Source: Acidobacteriaceae bacterium (lineage in GTDB: Bacteria > Acidobacteriota > Terriglobia > Terriglobales > Acidobacteriaceae). Taken from it: a DNA stretch of 64,000 nt. The stretch covers positions 206,322 to 270,321 of the forward strand of contig PLBY01000045.1 of assembly GCA_003134655.1 (NCBI GenBank), in the 5' to 3' direction. Each line of letters starts with the position of its first letter. The stretch's first letter is position 1. Below are positions 43,794 to 51,459 of the stretch, piece by piece. Position numbers and translations under genes: made by a program. The notes beneath the pieces are model-generated. The model saw only the letters and a list, made by a program, of their open reading frames with translations, was not told the origin of the DNA and searched no databases.

Positions 43794-44480
43794 TCATCCT
43801 TGGAGAAGGCTGACGTACTTGGCCTTTTCCTGATCGATCTCAAGGGCGCGTCGCTGCACTGCGATAGCAAACTGCGATTCGGCGCGTTGAATCTTGCCTT
43901 GCGCTCCCACCAGTTCGGTGGTGACGTCTGACAAGCGCTGCTGGAGCTGGGCAATTTCTTTCTGCTTCTGCGCGATCGCGTCGGTGACGTCCTGCACTTT
44001 CTTCTGGCGATCGTCAATTTCTCTCTGCTTGGTGGCGGCCGCTGAGTTGGCGAACGATTCCTGCTCGTTCTGCAATGCGACCTTCAGGCCGTCGAAGGTG
44101 GCAAGAATTTTTTCCTGCGAGAGCCCTTCTTGCGCCTTGGCCTGAATCACGGCAGTCTTGAACTTGGTGCGCTCGTCCAGCGAAGGGATTGCGGAGAGCG
44201 GATCGAGATACTTGTGGATGGTTGCGGAGACCTGCGTCGCTGCGAAGTTCGTTTTCGCCAGGATCCTCTGGTAGACGTGCTCGGTCTCTTCGCTCATCGG
44301 CTGGCCACTCATCGTCTGATACGCGGAGCTGTCAGTGGAAGCCGCGACTGGAGCGGAGACGGCGGGCGCTGCGTCGGTGTGGGGCTGGGGATGCGCCTGC
44401 GCCTGTTTTTGCGCTTCGGGCTTGGGATCGTCGTCTTCGATGATGACGTGCTTAATGCCGTCGATGAATTTGTTGCTCAT
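43794..44480 (-). CDS. Cytoplasmic coiled-coil protein, first gene of the ABC-OmpA cluster
   Basis: The start at ATG 44480 follows AGGGAG; the frame opens earlier but without support. The 228-residue product starts MSNKFIDGIKHVIIEDDDPK, has a proline/alanine-rich segment (about 25-65) and then a helical region ending in a strong coiled coil (QREIDDRQKKVQDVTDAIAQ, KQKEIAQLQQRLSDV). No membrane segment or signal is seen. The family is not recognised. It probably interacts with the membrane coiled-coil partner downstream, but this is inference. Confidence 0.78.
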   Translation of the reverse strand: MSNKFIDGIKHVIIEDDDPKPEAQKQAQAHPQPHTDAAPAVSAPVAASTDSSAYQTMSGQPMSEETEHVYQRILAKTNFAATQVSATIHKYLDPLSAIPSLDERTKFKTAVIQAKAQEGLSQEKILATFDGLKVALQNEQESFANSAAATKQREIDDRQKKVQDVTDAIAQKQKEIAQLQQRLSDVTTELVGAQGKIQRAESQFAIAVQRRALEIDQEKAKYVSLLQG

Positions 44481-44764
44481 AAACGAGTACTCCCTGTCTT
44501 CTGTTACGTACACTCCCGCCAGACAGTTCCCCGGCGACACGGCTCCTAATCTGTGTTTGCTCGTATGTTACTGAAAATGATCGTCTCGTTATAGCGTCGC
44601 GTGGGGATGGGTACCTGCTCTACCAACGGCAACCATTCCGCGGGTCTGGTCCCGCGACGGTTTCACAGAGGATGCTATGGCCTTAGCGGGGTGATGTCAA
44701 CGTGACGATGGACACAGAATATTGCACTTCGCAAAGTAGTTTTGCAGAATCTGCGAAGCGTGAT
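44481..44764. other. 284-base spacer before the ABC-OmpA cluster
   Basis: It must hold the cluster promoter. A minus-strand TATAAC (44588-44593 on plus as GTTATA) is a weak -10 candidate. A hairpin CGCGGG-TCTGGT-CCCGCG lies at 44639-44656. No gene is seen. Confidence 0.4.
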
Positions 44765-45166
44765 TTATTGGCTGGCTTTCGGGTGATGTGGCCGCAGCGA
44801 ACGCGCCACCAACGCCAGCCCACCCACCAGCAATATGAGCATCACCATGGTGTTGAAGAGGCTGGCTCCGCGAAAATAGATGTGCATGTTGGCGATGATG
44901 CCCGCGAAGATGAACAGGGCTCCGGCCACGGTCAGAAGCCATCCGATGGTGCTCTTGCCGTTCCAGAAAAGAATCGCCACGCCGAATAGCATGAGCAGAA
45001 GCGTGACGCCGAAGCTGTTGCCTCCCCAGAAATTCCAGTAGGAACTCACCACGGTCACTTGGTTGGTGATGAGGAAGCCTCCGATGCACGTCATGGCAAA
45101 ACCGAGCAGAAATTGGCCGAGGCCGCCGGAAGTTCCGCCGACATCGCTGACGGGATGGTTGTCCAT
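44765..45166 (-). CDS. Small four-helix membrane protein
   Basis: From ATG 45166 (an ATG at 45178 is also possible) the product is about 133 residues with four membrane segments (FLLGFAMTCIGGFLITNQV, FGVTLLLMLFGVAILFW, WLLTVAGALFIFAGIIANM, MVMLILLVGGLALVARSL). No family is recognised. It is the last minus-strand gene after the tandem nitroreductase, 60 bases away. Whether it belongs to the F420 operon is unclear. Confidence 0.72.
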   Translation of the reverse strand: MDNHPVSDVGGTSGGLGQFLLGFAMTCIGGFLITNQVTVVSSYWNFWGGNSFGVTLLLMLFGVAILFWNGKSTIGWLLTVAGALFIFAGIIANMHIYFRGASLFNTMVMLILLVGGLALVARSLRPHHPKASQ

Positions 45167-45226
45167 GCGCGACAGCATAGCACTTCGGGGCTCGGTCGGA
45201 AACGAGGAAGACCCTGAACAATATCG

Positions 45227-46789
45227 CTATTTGCGAAGTGCGCTGCGGCCGAGGGCGACCAGGAAGATCGCGCTCTTGCCCCGAGCGTGCGGCGAGAAGA
45301 AGTTGACCACGTCATCGTCGTAAAAAGTCAGGCCGCTGGCGCCGAGGCGCTGGGCATACGCGGCGAGGTAGAGCTTGCCGCCCAGAATGCCGGCTTCCAG
45401 TTGGGCGGCGCGGTATCCGCGGTTCCCGTAGCGCTCAAGAATTTTCTTCAAGTCGGCGAGGAAGAAGACATCGACGGCTGCGTCAGCGGGGAGCTGCTGT
45501 TCGAGACCAAGAAAGCCAGCCTTGTCGCGGAAGTCTCCGGGCTTGAGCAGTTCGAGAGACCTTGTCTTCCAGTGATAGAAGTAGGCTCCGGCGGCCAGGC
45601 CGTCCACGTTGTTCACGATCAAGTAGAGATCGTTGAGGTGACTTCCGAAAGAATCGAGAAAGTCGGCGGGAACTCCTCGCGTGGCACGATCCAGCATGAG
45701 GGAGAGCTGCGGCAGGGTGATGGATTCACGCGAGAACTGGCGAGTGGAGCCGCGGCGCGAGATCACTTTCTCGATGGAGTCTTCCGGAATGGAATCGTTG
45801 GGCAACTGCAGCGAAGTGACTGTTCCTTTGGGCGGGGGAGCGTCGATCGACGGCGTCTTGCCGCGCACGGTGGCGACTTCGCTCGCGGAATCCAGCGAAG
45901 AGGCCTCGTGCATTTTGCGCATGGCCGGATAGTCGACCTCTTCTTTTGAATAGGCGACGATCGGAAGGTTGAGCGGGGAAATTTTCGGCGGGCTGGGCGG
46001 AGTCGCGTGCTGGTGCCCAATCGAAACCAGCGAGAATGCCACTTCTCGTTTGGTGTCGAGGCTGAGCAACTCATTGACCTGAGAGTCGACGAATCCGGTC
46101 ACAATCTTGGCAGGCAGCTTCGATGCCTCCGATATCGCCAGAAGATTGGCGAGGATGGTGCCGTTATCCCAACCGAAGTGGCGATAGGTGCGGGAGCGAT
46201 ACTTCCAGGCATTGCGCCAGTAGGTCCCGGTACAGATGATGCTTACCGGAGCATGCGCAATCGATGGGTCGCTGGCCGTGGCTTCGACCAGGGTCTGCCG
46301 GAAGTCGCCCGATCGCAGCAGGCGGAGTCCGAACTCGGCGACGCCGAAATGATAGACACCCGCCGCCAGACCGGGGGCATTCGCGCCGGGCACGGACTCA
46401 CCCGGTAGATCGGTGCAGACGACGTAGAGTTCGATTTCGTACAGAGCGCCGGTGCAGGCGGCGGCGCGAAAAAATGTTTCTCCTTGCTCGTGTTTCTTGC
46501 TCCGAACAACGCCGGCGGAAAAGAACAGGAGTTGCGCCAGCGTTTCGAGATTGGGAATGGCCTCAGCTGATGCTGGACGCCCGGGAGTTGCGATGGCGTC
46601 GAGTGCGGCGCGTCTTGTTTCGTGAAAATCTTTTGGGAGACGCAGAACCTCGAGCGTGGGATAAATCTTAAACAAGAGCGGCTTGTTCTCCCAATCCAGA
46701 AAATGAGGATTCATCCGCACGCTGACTTGAGAATGCTTGGTGCCGCTGTGATATTGCCAGGCAGCGTCGAGGTGGTTGTTCTGGCTCAA
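45227..46789 (-). CDS. Tandem nitroreductase (SagB/ThcOx type) in the F420 operon
   Basis: The 520-residue product contains two nitroreductase-like halves. The first starts HSGTKHSQVSVRMNPHFLDWENKP, typical of SagB-type proteins, with YRSRTYRHFGWDNGTILANLL. The second (about 330-520) has VISRRGSTRQFSRESITLPQLSLML, VFFLADLKKILERYGNRGYRAAQLEAG and an FMN-site glycine-rich end. The start is TTG at 46789 after AAGGAG. It follows the F420:NADP reductase gene by 21 bases, so it is operonic. FMN-dependent enzymes of this fold include the dehydro-F420-0 reductase domain of FbiB, which is missing from CofE here. That link is inference; SagB-like peptide azoline oxidation is the other reading, but no precursor or cyclase genes are near. 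Confidence 0.83.
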   Translation of the reverse strand: MSQNNHLDAAWQYHSGTKHSQVSVRMNPHFLDWENKPLLFKIYPTLEVLRLPKDFHETRRAALDAIATPGRPASAEAIPNLETLAQLLFFSAGVVRSKKHEQGETFFRAAACTGALYEIELYVVCTDLPGESVPGANAPGLAAGVYHFGVAEFGLRLLRSGDFRQTLVEATASDPSIAHAPVSIICTGTYWRNAWKYRSRTYRHFGWDNGTILANLLAISEASKLPAKIVTGFVDSQVNELLSLDTKREVAFSLVSIGHQHATPPSPPKISPLNLPIVAYSKEEVDYPAMRKMHEASSLDSASEVATVRGKTPSIDAPPPKGTVTSLQLPNDSIPEDSIEKVISRRGSTRQFSRESITLPQLSLMLDRATRGVPADFLDSFGSHLNDLYLIVNNVDGLAAGAYFYHWKTRSLELLKPGDFRDKAGFLGLEQQLPADAAVDVFFLADLKKILERYGNRGYRAAQLEAGILGGKLYLAAYAQRLGASGLTFYDDDVVNFFSPHARGKSAIFLVALGRSALRK

Positions 46790-46810
46790 ACGGGGAACTC
46801 CTTAAGGGCC

Positions 46811-47512
46811 TTATCGGTAAGCGCTCGGCGGCAGGCCGGTAATGCGGATTCCCGCGTGGCTTTTGTGGCGGATGTTCATCCCGATGAGCAGCGCGGTGAT
46901 GTGCTCTACGATGCGGGCATTTTCGAGTTTGCCGCCGTCGATCGCGCGGACGCCGGGAATCTTTGCGGCCAGTTCGCGGGTCAGTTGCGACGCGTCTGGA
47001 TCGTCGCTGCAGACAATGACGTCGCAATCGAGGGGATTGTTTTCATCCAGCAGAGAGGCAGAGACGTTGTGGAACGCTGCGACCACGCTCACTTCTGGGG
47101 GCACGAGTTCGGCGGCCTGCTGCGCGGCAGAACCCTGCCAGACACCCAAGGTACGGGATGCGCGTCCCCCGATGCTGGCAGCTAAGGGTACGGTGGCGTC
47201 GATCAGGATGCTGCCCGCGGCGATGGAGGGCTTGAGTTGCTTCAGCAGCGCGGCTTGAGCCTCGAATGGAACGGTCAGAACCAGGACGTCGGCGGCAGCG
47301 CAGGCGGCGCTGTTTTCCATGCCGGTCACGTTGGCGGTGGGGCCGACCCTGTACGCGACGGCAGTAGCCGTTTCTTGAGCGCGCTTTTCGTCCCGTGAGC
47401 CGATGATGATCGTTTCTCCAGCGCGCGCCCAGCGCAGGGCAAGGCCCTTGCCGGCAGGGCCGGTACCTCCGATGATCGCGATGGGTCGGCTGGCTGAAGG
47501 CACGAAGTTCAT
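46811..47512 (-). CDS. npdG: F420-dependent NADP reductase
   Basis: The enzyme passes hydride between reduced F420 and NADP. The 233-residue product has the Rossmann motif IAIIGGTGPAGKGLALRWARAG, the NADP-specific IIIGSRDEKRAQE, and VPFEAQAALLKQLKPSI, VVAAFHNVSA, CDVIVCSDDPDAS, as in the NpdG family. The ATG at 47512 overlaps the cofH stop in an ATGA junction, which indicates translational coupling. Confidence 0.9.
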   Translation of the reverse strand: MNFVPSASRPIAIIGGTGPAGKGLALRWARAGETIIIGSRDEKRAQETATAVAYRVGPTANVTGMENSAACAAADVLVLTVPFEAQAALLKQLKPSIAAGSILIDATVPLAASIGGRASRTLGVWQGSAAQQAAELVPPEVSVVAAFHNVSASLLDENNPLDCDVIVCSDDPDASQLTRELAAKIPGVRAIDGGKLENARIVEHITALLIGMNIRHKSHAGIRITGLPPSAYR

Positions 47513-48747
47513 GCGAATTCGGCCTCGAGCGATTGTTCGGCGATGCACTCCTCGTCATTCAATGGGAACTTGATGTTGATGCGAGAGTATGTAGTGTTGC
47601 GTTCGGCGGGAATGCGGCCCATCTCCAGAATCAGCGACTGGAAATCCTCCGGGCTGGTGTACTGGCCGGCGGTCGCCCCAGCCTCGCGGGAAATATTCTC
47701 TTCCATCAAGGTACCGCCGTAGTCGTTGGCGCCGGCGTGCAGGCAGAGTTGCGACAGGCGGCGGTTCAACTTCACCCACGAAACCTGAATGTTGTTGATG
47801 GATCCGGCGAGGAGCAGGCGGGCCAGCGCGTGAACCTTGAGATGCTCGGCCAGCGTTGGTCCGGTGCGCGCGAGGCCCTGGTGAAAGAGCAGCGTGTTCT
47901 GGTGGACGAAACCGAGCGGAACGAACTCGGTGAAACCTCCGGTTTCGGATTGAATGTCGCGCAACAGCCGCATCTGGCGGACCCAGTGCGCGGACGTTTC
48001 GGCGTGTCCGTACATCAGCGTCGAAGTCGAGCGAATGCCGCAGCGGTGCGCCGTGCGGATGACTTCGATCCATTGCGCGGTGGAAAGCTTGTTGGCCGAG
48101 AGGATGTGGCGGATCTCGTCATCGAGAATTTCGGCGGCGGTTCCGGGCAGCGTGCCCAGGCCGTTATCGTGCAGCATGGAAAGGTAGTCTGCCAGCGGCA
48201 TGCCGGTAAGTTCGACGCCGTAGACAATTTCCATCGGGGAGAACGCATGGATGTGCATGCGCGGGACAGCGTTCTTCACGGCACGAAGAATGTCGCGGTA
48301 GTAGAACTTGGGGAGATCGCGCGGCAGGCCGCCCTGGATGCAGACTTCCGTGGCGCCGAGTTGCCAGGCTTCAACGGCCTTGCGAGCCATATCGTCGAGA
48401 GAGTGGAAGTATGTATCGGACTCGCGCGGGCCGCGGCTGAAGGCGCAGAATTTGCATCCCACAAAACAGATGTTGGTGAAGTTGATGTTGCGGTTGACCA
48501 CGTAGGTGACGATGTTGCCGGCGAGTTCTGCGCGCAATATGTTCGCGGCGACCAGCAAGCCCAGGAGATCGTCGCCTTCCGTCTCGGCTAGCGCGTAAGA
48601 CTCTTCCAGAGACAAGTCTGCGCCGTTTTGCGTTTCGAGGATTTTCTCTAGCGAAGAGCGCAGCGCGGGTACAAGGCGCGGAGCGATGTCGGTCCAGTCG
48701 AGCGAAGAGAAGGATTCCAGTTCTGCGGGAGCGAGTTCGCGGAGCAT
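47509..48747 (-). CDS. cofH: FO synthase subunit 2 (CofH)
   Basis: CofH joins the tyrosine-derived phenol to the ribityl-aminouracil to begin the deazaflavin ring. The 412-residue radical SAM protein carries CxxxCxxC (CFVGCKFCAFS), GATEVCIQGGLPRDLP, MHIHAFSPMEI, LPGTAAEILDDEIR and STLMYGHAE. The ATG at 48747 follows GGAGGAACGC. An ATG upstream at 48825 is in frame but lies in repeat DNA. Two palindromes (48760-48834) lie directly upstream, between cofE and cofH. Confidence 0.95.
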   Translation of the reverse strand: MLRELAPAELESFSSLDWTDIAPRLVPALRSSLEKILETQNGADLSLEESYALAETEGDDLLGLLVAANILRAELAGNIVTYVVNRNINFTNICFVGCKFCAFSRGPRESDTYFHSLDDMARKAVEAWQLGATEVCIQGGLPRDLPKFYYRDILRAVKNAVPRMHIHAFSPMEIVYGVELTGMPLADYLSMLHDNGLGTLPGTAAEILDDEIRHILSANKLSTAQWIEVIRTAHRCGIRSTSTLMYGHAETSAHWVRQMRLLRDIQSETGGFTEFVPLGFVHQNTLLFHQGLARTGPTLAEHLKVHALARLLLAGSINNIQVSWVKLNRRLSQLCLHAGANDYGGTLMEENISREAGATAGQYTSPEDFQSLILEMGRIPAERNTTYSRINIKFPLNDEECIAEQSLEAEFA

Positions 48748-48759
48748 GCGTTCCTCCGT

Positions 48760-48783
48760 AGAGACGTAGCTAGCTACGTCTCT
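48760..48783. repeat. Perfect 24-base palindrome upstream of cofH
   Basis: AGAGACGTAGCT at 48760-48771 is followed directly by its exact reverse complement to 48783. Its left edge lies about three bases from the cofH ribosome-binding site (48752-48757, as TCCTCC). Confidence 0.88.
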
Positions 48784-48814
48784 TCTCACCACAAGTTGAT
48801 GTGCGGTGGCGGCA

Positions 48815-48834
48815 AGACGTTGCAAGCAACGTCT
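48815..48834. repeat. AGACGTTGC palindrome upstream of cofH
   Basis: AGACGTTGC (48815-48823), AA, GCAACGTCT (48826-48834) form a perfect nine-pair stem. It is in the same family as 48760-48783 and 30801-30824. Confidence 0.85.
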
Positions 48835-48853
48835 CTACAGTGTAGCGGAAGTT

Positions 48854-49741
48854 CTACCGGAATAGATCAGTGGCTGCAGGGCGAAGCAGTTCTTGGACCC
48901 CGCCCGGGCCCGGGTCGTAGCGGAACCCGCGGACGATGCAGGCTGGGGCGCGGTTGAGTTTGCCGCAGACGAGTCCGGCGGCGCAGGCCAGTTCGTCGGC
49001 GACGGCTTCGACGCTGGCTTTTAGCGTGTAGCCGTGGGAATCGCGGCGGCCGCGATCGTCGCGCAGAGGCTTCATGCCGGCGATGCCGATGGCGAATTCT
49101 GTCAAGCCTTCGCGCCAGGGGCGGCCGAAACTGTCGGTGATGATGACGGGGATGGACACGCCGGTACGTTTCTTCAGAGCGCGGCGAAGGTCAGCCGCGG
49201 AGCGATCGGAGTCCTCTGGAAGCAAGAGCGCGTGCCCGCCGCCGTTGACGTTGGAGACGTCGACGCCGCTGTTGGCGCAGAGGAAGCCGTGGTTTGTTTC
49301 GGTGATGAGCACGCCGTTCTTGCGGCGGATAACGGCGCGGCTCTCGCGCAGGGCTAGTTCGATGACGCGGGGATCGAGTGCGTATCGATTCGCCCACGCG
49401 ATAGATTCGCCGGACGGGTGGATTGTGGCCAGGTCGATGATGCGGCCTTCGGACTTGGAGACGATTTTGTGTTTCACGACGAGGATGTCGCCGGATTGAG
49501 GTCGGGTTCGGCGCTGGCGAAGGGCTTCGAGAAGTTTGTCGGCAAGCGAATCACCGGGGTGGATCTCGTCCTTGAGCGGGATCGGGATCAGGCGGAGTTC
49601 ATCGGGCGGAGTTGGCTTGTGTTTCTTTCGCCCCTTCGGGGCTGACGAGTCCCCGGCCGTTGACCCACGGTTGGCACCGTGGGCTGCACTCTTGCGCCGC
49701 TTCACGGCTAGTTCCTTCTTGGCGTGACGGGATTTCGTCAT
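48854..49741 (-). CDS. cofE: Coenzyme F420:L-glutamate ligase (CofE), repeat-derived N-terminus
   Basis: CofE adds glutamates to F420-0 using GTP. The conserved part begins at about residue 48 (LRLIPIPLKDEIHPGDSLAD) and shows ILVVKHKIVSKSEGRIIDLA, ITETNHGFLCANSGVDVSNV, VSIPVIITDSFGRPWREGLTEFAIGIAGM and ADELACAAGLVCGKLNRAP. It lacks the C-terminal nitroreductase domain of mycobacterial FbiB. The first about 47 residues are basic and unlike the family; residues about 20-39 (AAHGANRGSTAGDSSAPKGR) are coded by a two-hairpin repeat at 49625-49686. Start ATG 49741; the native start may have been nearer 49600. Confidence 0.93.
   Translation of the reverse strand: MTKSRHAKKELAVKRRKSAAHGANRGSTAGDSSAPKGRKKHKPTPPDELRLIPIPLKDEIHPGDSLADKLLEALRQRRTRPQSGDILVVKHKIVSKSEGRIIDLATIHPSGESIAWANRYALDPRVIELALRESRAVIRRKNGVLITETNHGFLCANSGVDVSNVNGGGHALLLPEDSDRSAADLRRALKKRTGVSIPVIITDSFGRPWREGLTEFAIGIAGMKPLRDDRGRRDSHGYTLKASVEAVADELACAAGLVCGKLNRAPACIVRGFRYDPGPGGVQELLRPAATDLFR
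49625..49686. repeat. Two-hairpin repeat inside the 5' end of cofE
   Basis: CCCC-TTC-GGGG (49631-49641) and CCCACGG-TTGGCA-CCGTGGG (49664-49683) are linked by a CCCCGG-containing segment. The arrangement looks like an intergenic repeat caught in a reading frame. I have no second copy in this window. Confidence 0.7.
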
Positions 49742-49773
49742 GAAACGATATTACGCGTGCCGCCTACTCTCGC

Positions 49774-50457
49774 TCATTCGCCGCTTCGCGGCTGGACGGG
49801 CGAGGCGCCCGTCCCCACATGGGCTATGCTCGCACGAGCATATTCACGAGCCAGGCGCTGGGCGCGGGTTTCGCCGGGGGCGGAGATCAGTTGTTGCAGG
49901 TCTTCGGGATTGTCGACGTCGACTGCGATTCCGACGAAGTTCAGAACGACGCACGGTTTCCCCGTAGCTTGCGCGGCGGCCTGGTGCGGCTTGAAGCTGT
50001 CGTTGCCGAAGCGGAGCGGGAACAGATTTGCGGGACGGCGGAAGGCCGCATTGGTGCCGCGTCCGTCGGCGGCGGGAACCAGCACGCTGCCTTCGGCCGG
50101 GGCGTGTTTCAGAATTTCTTCCAGTTCCCAAGCCTCAATCAGCGGGATGTCGGCGGGGATCACCAGCGTGCTCTCGATGCCGCGCTCGATGCAGATGCGG
50201 GTGGCCATCTCGATGGCGCCGGTTTCTCCGGGATTGTCGGGGTCGGGGATGACTTCGAATCGATACTCGCTGGCCAGCTTGACTGCGTAGGGATCGCTGG
50301 TGACTACCGCAACCTGCGGACGATTCTTCCAATTGTGCAGGGCGGTGAGCACGTCGTAGATCATCGCCTGCGCGAGCGCGGTGCGAGAAGGTTGGTCGAG
50401 AACGGCTGCCAGGCGCTGCTTGGCCGAAGACGTGTTCTTGATGGGAACGAGAATCAC
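49774..50457 (-). CDS. cofC: 2-phospho-L-lactate/PEP guanylyltransferase (CofC/FbiD)
   Basis: The enzyme activates a three-carbon phosphate with GTP to supply CofD. The 227-residue product starts at GTG 50457 (VILVPIKNTSSAKQRLAAVL) overlapping the cofD stop (GTGA). It shows VAVVTSDPYAVKLA, STLVIPADIPLIEAWELEEI, VLVPAADGRGTNAAFRRP and NFVGIAVDVDNPEDLQQL. The substrate (phospholactate, PEP or 3-phosphoglycerate) cannot be told from sequence by eye. The last about 16 residues (AHVGTGASPVQPRSGE) and the stop are coded by a REP-like repeat at 49782-49825. Confidence 0.93.
   Translation of the reverse strand: MILVPIKNTSSAKQRLAAVLDQPSRTALAQAMIYDVLTALHNWKNRPQVAVVTSDPYAVKLASEYRFEVIPDPDNPGETGAIEMATRICIERGIESTLVIPADIPLIEAWELEEILKHAPAEGSVLVPAADGRGTNAAFRRPANLFPLRFGNDSFKPHQAAAQATGKPCVVLNFVGIAVDVDNPEDLQQLISAPGETRAQRLAREYARASIAHVGTGASPVQPRSGE
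49782..49825. repeat. REP-like hairpins with CCCACATGGGC tail, copy 6, within cofC 3' end
   Basis: GCCGC-TTC-GCGGC (about 49780-49792) and GACGGGCG (49795-49802), AGG, CGCCCGTC (49806-49813) are followed by CCCACATGGGC. The second stem is the same as that at 17869-17888. Confidence 0.85.
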
Positions 50458-51446
50458 GGCTGCGGGTCCAGATGGCGTGCCGCAACACCGTGATGGATTG
50501 GCTCGCGGCCTGCACGCGGAGCCGGCGCAACGCACGAGAGCACTTCTCGCGCCAAGGCCGCCTTGTCTTCGGCGCTACGCATGATGGTCTGCGTACACTG
50601 CACACGCAGGCCGTTCTTGCGGAGAGCCTCGGCGGGGCGGGAGTCGCGCGTGTCGCAGATCAGCACGTCGAGAAAGTCTTCATAAGCTTGCGCGACGCCG
50701 GCGATCGAGCAGGGCAGCCCTTGTGCGGCCATCAGAATTCCCGCGGGGCCTGCGACGGGTGCGTTGCCGACGATGGGGCTGATCGCGGCAATCTTTCCAC
50801 GGGCGCGCTGCAGAGCTTCCCGAATGCCGGGCACTGCGAGGATCGGGCCGATGCTGCTGATGGGATTGCTCGGGGCGATCAGAACCGCGTCGGCTGAGAC
50901 GATGGCGTCGATCACACCCGGCGCGGGTTCCGCGTCGGACGCTCCAGCAAAGCGTACGGAGTTCACCGGGTCCTGATACCAGCGCTGCACGAAGTACTCT
51001 TCAAAGGTCAACTCGCCCGCGGGCGTGTCCACCCGGGTCTCGACGCGCGAGTCACTCATGGGGAGAACGCGCGCTCGCACGCCGAGTTTTTCAGAGATGA
51101 CCGCAGTGGCTTCGGAAAGCGTCTTGCCCTCGGCCAGCAGGCGCGAACGCAGCAGGTGCATGGCGAGGTCACGGTCGCCGGTGTGGAACCATGTGGGCTC
51201 GCCGAGTTGCCCCATGGCCTGCAGGCAGAGGAAAGTGTCGCCTTTCACGCCCCATCCGCGCTCGCGGCTCAGCATGCCGGAGAGCACATACGTGATCGAA
51301 TCGATGTCGGGCGAGACGTACAGGCCCCACCAGAGCAGGTCGTCGCCGGTGTTGACGACCAGGGTGATGTCTTCGGCGGGCATGACCTGGCGCAGGCCGT
51401 CGACGAACTTCGCGCCTCCGGTGCCGCCGCTTAAGACGCAGATCAT
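50454..51446 (-). CDS. cofD: Phospholactate/PEP transferase CofD (FbiA)
   Basis: CofD joins the activated three-carbon unit to FO to make (dehydro-)F420-0. The 330-residue product begins MICVLSGGTGGAKFVDGLRQV and contains VVNTGDDLLWWGLYVSPDIDSITYVLSG, GDRDLAMHLLRS, APSNPISSIGPILAVPGIREAL and SPIVGNAPVAGPA, all diagnostic. The start is 13 bases after the cofG stop and the end overlaps cofC by four bases. Confidence 0.95.
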   Translation of the reverse strand: MICVLSGGTGGAKFVDGLRQVMPAEDITLVVNTGDDLLWWGLYVSPDIDSITYVLSGMLSRERGWGVKGDTFLCLQAMGQLGEPTWFHTGDRDLAMHLLRSRLLAEGKTLSEATAVISEKLGVRARVLPMSDSRVETRVDTPAGELTFEEYFVQRWYQDPVNSVRFAGASDAEPAPGVIDAIVSADAVLIAPSNPISSIGPILAVPGIREALQRARGKIAAISPIVGNAPVAGPAGILMAAQGLPCSIAGVAQAYEDFLDVLICDTRDSRPAEALRKNGLRVQCTQTIMRSAEDKAALAREVLSCVAPAPRAGREPIHHGVAARHLDPQP

Positions 51447-51459
51447 CTTTTCGGCTCCA

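Noticed and set aside
45227..46789. Peptide (thiazole/oxazole) modification cluster suggested by the SagB-like gene
   Set aside because: No precursor peptide, cyclodehydratase or protease gene is near; the operon is for F420.
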